Source: Chitinophaga sp. XS-30 (GTDB taxonomy: Bacteria; Bacteroidota; Bacteroidia; Chitinophagales; Chitinophagaceae). From it: a stretch of DNA of 64,000 nt. Below, in pieces: positions 61,212 to 64,000 of the stretch; position 1 is the first letter of the stretch, and each line of letters starts with the position of its first letter. The position numbers and the translations under genes are program-made. The stretch spans positions 742,032-806,031 of the forward strand of contig NZ_CP043006.1 in the NCBI RefSeq assembly GCF_008086345.1. The letters run 5' to 3'. The notes under the pieces were generated by a model that saw nothing but the letters and a program-made list of their open reading frames with translations, did not search any database and was not told the DNA's origin.

Positions 61212-61961
61212 TCATTTTTTAATGTATTCGTATGTAGTGATGCTCCCTGTGTTGGTTGTTCTTTTCGTGGGATACCCATCGCTATTATATTCATAAGTAT
61301 AGGTGCCGGTGCTGGCGCTCGCTCCGGCGGACGTTACGGTAACAGTTCCATAGTTATTCACATTCCGGGCAAACCCTGTTTTGGGTACAGAAAGTGAAGG
61401 GGCATGTTTATCGTCAAAATCTGAATTTACGGTTGTAACCAATAATGATCCTGCCGGGTTGTAAGTAAGCTGCCTTTCAATATTCCCTTTCGCATCCAGA
61501 AAATACTCAACGTACAAATAAGGAGCCGCGCCGCCTGGGGTTTCATAAACACCTATTTTACCGGGGGTGGTATAAATAGCCTCTGACTTAGCATCGAAGG
61601 TTTCAACTCCTCCGGAAATCAGATACGTTTCAATTTTAGTGATCTGGCCGCTGCCGTTATAGAAATATAAATTTTTGATGTCATCACCAGATGTCTCATA
61701 AAGCACTTCCGTTAATTGTCCTGAATTGTTATAGGTATAGAATCCGGAATAGTTGCTTACCGGATTTGTAAAAACAACATCGAATCTTATTGCCCTGTTA
61801 TTGGCATCATACGTATAGGTGGTAGTTTGAGAATTTGTTGAGATTTTTTCAAGCAATGTTTGCCTGGCAGGATCAGGGTTATCTCTTTTACTGCAGGAAA
61901 GAAAAATTGCGCTTAGCAATACCACAACAAGTGGTTTAAAAATCATGCCTGAATGTTTCAT
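61212..61961 (-). CDS. Lipoprotein with YD-repeat-like strands, unknown function
   Basis: 249-residue lipoprotein; lipobox IFLSCSKRD. The mature chain has repeated tyrosine-rich strands, TTYTYDANNRAIRF, FYTYNNSGQLTEVLYE, LYFYNGSGQITKIETY, YVEYFLDAKGNIERQLTY and TYTYEYNSDGYPTKRTT, like the YD repeats of RHS/Bacteroidota lipoproteins. ATG 61961 is chosen; a TTG at 61988 would add nine residues and blur the signal peptide. It starts 27 bp after the end of the larger ricin/papain-like gene and should be co-transcribed with it. Confidence 0.75.
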   Translation of the reverse strand: MKHSGMIFKPLVVVLLSAIFLSCSKRDNPDPARQTLLEKISTNSQTTTYTYDANNRAIRFDVVFTNPVSNYSGFYTYNNSGQLTEVLYETSGDDIKNLYFYNGSGQITKIETYLISGGVETFDAKSEAIYTTPGKIGVYETPGGAAPYLYVEYFLDAKGNIERQLTYNPAGSLLVTTVNSDFDDKHAPSLSVPKTGFARNVNNYGTVTVTSAGASASTGTYTYEYNSDGYPTKRTTNTGSITTYEYIKK

Positions 61962-61988
61962 AATGCTATTTTTAAGGTTATTTTTCAA

Positions 61989-63857
61989 CTAAGGCAGCGT
62001 ATGGATCGTATGAAAGCGCCGATCTTTTGAGAAACGATAAAGATAGTCTGACCCTCGCGGTGGATAACCCTGTGCATACAAAATCCCATTGTGCCCACTG
62101 CTCACTGTAAACGAATATAAATTCCAGTTATCGGTACCAATAATACCTGTACCGGTAGTAAAGCCGAGCAAAAAATACCGGATGTCCTGCTTTCGCACTG
62201 CGCGGTTTAATGTAAGATGCACCGTTTGCGTACTATTATCCACCCATCTGGCGCCACTATTTACATTCAGGAATAGCTGCTCTGTTCCATCCGTATATCC
62301 TATGGTGATATTTAAATTATCATTTCCCCCTCTCAGGTCATCGCCGCCGGTTTGAAATGTGGCATACAGGTGCCGCACGCTGCCCTCTGGCTGTCCTTCA
62401 GGATAATTCGGGACGTCACGTGGTGGAATATGACTGCCATCATAACGATCATTGACAAAATAGGTACGCCATGCTTTGCCGGTTTCCACTTCAAAATAAC
62501 AACCCGTTCTCAGGTCGGGAGCCAATGTACGCACCGCATTTCCTTCATTGGGGTTATAGATGAATATCTTATAATCTTCTTTATGTGCACCCAAGTCTCC
62601 CAGATAACGGCCCATGGCATAACCCACACCCAATACAACATGCCTGCCACCATCACTGTTATCTTTTCCCAACACACCTCCTGCAAACAAACCAATCGGT
62701 ATAGGGATATTTGCATCAATTGAATTTCTCAGTTCTTCCAACCGGCCGCCATCTGTACCCTGCAATCCCCATCTGAATATCTCGCCGGCCCTTATATTGT
62801 ATGAAACTTCCAGTTCGCTCCATTTAACATTTACGTCCCATATGGAATGGTTTTGCCGGCTATAAATATAAGACTGAAGCGGCGTGGCATTGGCTGGTGT
62901 ATAATATTGTGATGGAACGGCAATCCGATGATTAAAATAGTCCAATGCAGTATATACCATACCGCCGCATAAACCTCCCCACCGGATAATATCTTCACCA
63001 TTAAATGTATTAATGAAGCGGAACCCATGTGTTTCTGGTAAAAAGGAGGTAACACGCCGTCCATCATTTGTCCATCGGATCAAATGCCACTTTTCCTCCA
63101 CAGTTGCATTTTTATTTCTAAAGCTAACTCCCCCCTTTTCTATATTTCTATGGTTGGGCAAATACATGCAAAGATTTCTTTTTGAAATGATGTTGTAAAA
63201 ACCATCGCCAGTATCTTCCAACCGCCACAACTGGTTATCTGCGTTAATAAAAGGCTTCATTATGGGAATAAGGCTTTGTGTAAGGCAAAGACCGTTTTCT
63301 GATTGGATGCTGAAGTAGCCATCGTTCTGTAAAACCAGTTTCCATTCTTGCCTGTCGGGATTGTTTACAAAAGAGTTCATAAACACTTGCGAATTGGCCG
63401 CCGGCACATTATCTATGACGGTAAGATATCTGTAATCTCTTGCTGTACGAATGAGGAAAGAGCCTGATTGAAGAAAGCGTTCATCTGCCGTTGGAAGCCG
63501 TTCAATACTCAGCGTTGCTGTGTTTGGCCGGGCAACATCATATACAGGAACATCGTTCTCTGCTTCCTTTGTTTTTGTCAACAAAACAGCAGGGTTCGGT
63601 TTAACCCTTTTTTTGCTGTTTCCATCCACATCAAAACCAATTGTCCATTTATCGCTGCTGAAGAGAGCGCCGTAAATCATTTTGATTTGCGCTGTGTCAT
63701 TTGCCTTCTTCACTTTAATGATGAGATGATTTCCTTCCTGGCGGATCATTCCGCTTTGTTTCAGCGCCTGCAGCATCCGTTCCGCATCCGCTTGTTTTTG
63801 CCGGGCGAACGGTTCCAGGGGAATGAGGAACAGAAGGATCAGTAACCAGTTTCGCAA
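61989..63857 (-). CDS. Secreted protein with ricin-type lectin region and papain-like candidate catalytic region
   Basis: 622-residue exported protein; TTG at 63857 is the only start that keeps the signal peptide (MRNWLLILLFLIPLEPFARQ). Residues about 125-270 look like a ricin-type beta-trefoil (YFSIQSENGLCLTQ, DNQLWRLEDTGDGFYNIISK, QW/W pattern). Residues about 290-470 hold RWGGLCGGMVYTALDYF, GGRHVVLGVGYAMG and YKIFIYNPNEG, which in order could be the Cys, His and Asn/Asp of a papain-like fold. The last 130 residues are a beta domain with NLNITIGYTDGTEQLFLNV. Peptidase or transferase activity is inference; no family name is certain. Composition is more AT-rich than the window average. Confidence 0.7.
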   Translation of the reverse strand: MRNWLLILLFLIPLEPFARQKQADAERMLQALKQSGMIRQEGNHLIIKVKKANDTAQIKMIYGALFSSDKWTIGFDVDGNSKKRVKPNPAVLLTKTKEAENDVPVYDVARPNTATLSIERLPTADERFLQSGSFLIRTARDYRYLTVIDNVPAANSQVFMNSFVNNPDRQEWKLVLQNDGYFSIQSENGLCLTQSLIPIMKPFINADNQLWRLEDTGDGFYNIISKRNLCMYLPNHRNIEKGGVSFRNKNATVEEKWHLIRWTNDGRRVTSFLPETHGFRFINTFNGEDIIRWGGLCGGMVYTALDYFNHRIAVPSQYYTPANATPLQSYIYSRQNHSIWDVNVKWSELEVSYNIRAGEIFRWGLQGTDGGRLEELRNSIDANIPIPIGLFAGGVLGKDNSDGGRHVVLGVGYAMGRYLGDLGAHKEDYKIFIYNPNEGNAVRTLAPDLRTGCYFEVETGKAWRTYFVNDRYDGSHIPPRDVPNYPEGQPEGSVRHLYATFQTGGDDLRGGNDNLNITIGYTDGTEQLFLNVNSGARWVDNSTQTVHLTLNRAVRKQDIRYFLLGFTTGTGIIGTDNWNLYSFTVSSGHNGILYAQGYPPRGSDYLYRFSKDRRFHTIHTLP

Positions 63858-63893
63858 GATTTGTACGGTTTTATAGTATTACATCGAAGTTTC

Positions 63894-64000
63894 TTATTCG
63901 TCTCCGGGCTGGTTCACGAACGGGTACGGTTTCATCGCACGGACCTGCTTTTTACCGGATGCAATGTGCTGTTTATCCAAATATTGCCCAATACCCATTT
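63894..64000 (-). CDS. C-terminal end of an unidentified protein (5' part outside window)
   Basis: The reverse strand is open from base 64000 to TAA at 63894-63896. The visible residues, GQYLDKQHIASGKKQ and VRAMKPYPFVNQPGDE, are not recognised. An in-frame ATG at 63998 exists, but a longer gene entering from outside is more likely. It lies 36 bp upstream of the ricin/papain-like gene on the same strand. Confidence 0.35.
   Translation of the reverse strand, partial: MGIGQYLDKQHIASGKKQVRAMKPYPFVNQPGDE

Overview
The window looks like a chromosomal piece of a Bacteroidota bacterium, most likely of the Chitinophagaceae (Chitinophaga or a close relative). Pointers are a SusC/SusD pair with a FecR anti-sigma factor and ECF sigma factor, a giant surface adhesin with a type IX secretion (T9SS) C-terminal domain next to PorP/SprF and an OmpA/TPR partner, LytS/LytTR two-component pairs, OMP beta-barrel proteins with carboxypeptidase-regulatory-like domains, lipoproteins with CKK or CSDDD after the lipobox, and several TAnnTTTG promoter-like elements. 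Base composition is moderate in most of the window and visibly more AT-rich at about 49.6-51.8 kb and 61.2-64 kb. No rRNA, CRISPR array, transposase or intact prophage was seen.

Layout. 1-6.7 kb: ammonium transporter (cut by the left edge), uvrB, a secreted S1/P1 nuclease, a PfkB sugar kinase and a surface lipoprotein. 7.1-19.5 kb: one minus-strand unit, a 3092-residue adhesin, then PorP/SprF, then a PorE-like OmpA protein; this is a T9SS cargo with its dedicated outer-membrane partners. 19.5-24.3 kb: a 0.7 kb regulatory-looking gap with a repeated TGTTCATTTT motif, then a STAND/NACHT ATPase, a membrane transglutaminase-like protein and Dps. 24.6-29.2 kb: LytS/LytTR pair and an OMP beta-barrel protein. 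29.2-35.4 kb: SpoIIM-DUF4129-DUF4350-MoxR-DUF58, all overlapping by 1-4 nt, with a divergent RDD protein.

35.4-38.2 kb: an ECF sigma factor followed by one protein that appears to join a cytoplasmic anti-sigma-like part, one inner-membrane helix, a repeat linker and an outer-membrane beta-barrel, then a lipoprotein. This resembles the dual-membrane-spanning anti-sigma factors reported from Bacteroides and is the most interesting system here. 38.2-48.5 kb: a polysaccharide utilization locus with nagA, SusD, SusC, FecR, an ECF sigma factor with an apparent non-ATG start, and a GH9 glycoside hydrolase. 48.6-51.8 kb: an L,D-transpeptidase-like protein, then a CMD (AhpD-like), DGPF/YciI and ECF42-type sigma module.

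51.8-52.6 kb: a scar-like region with a short leader ORF, strong terminators, a tRNA-like sequence, a second tRNA 5' fragment and the C-terminal remnant of an SPFH/band-7 gene. 52.6-57.5 kb: a basic-secretory-protein metallopeptidase and two adjacent two-component systems. 57.6-64 kb: a Spy-like small protein, a PHB-depolymerase-like esterase lipoprotein, a class-A-beta-lactamase-fold hydrolase, a PPOX-family flavoprotein, small secreted proteins, and a ricin-lectin plus papain-like candidate enzyme with a YD-type lipoprotein.
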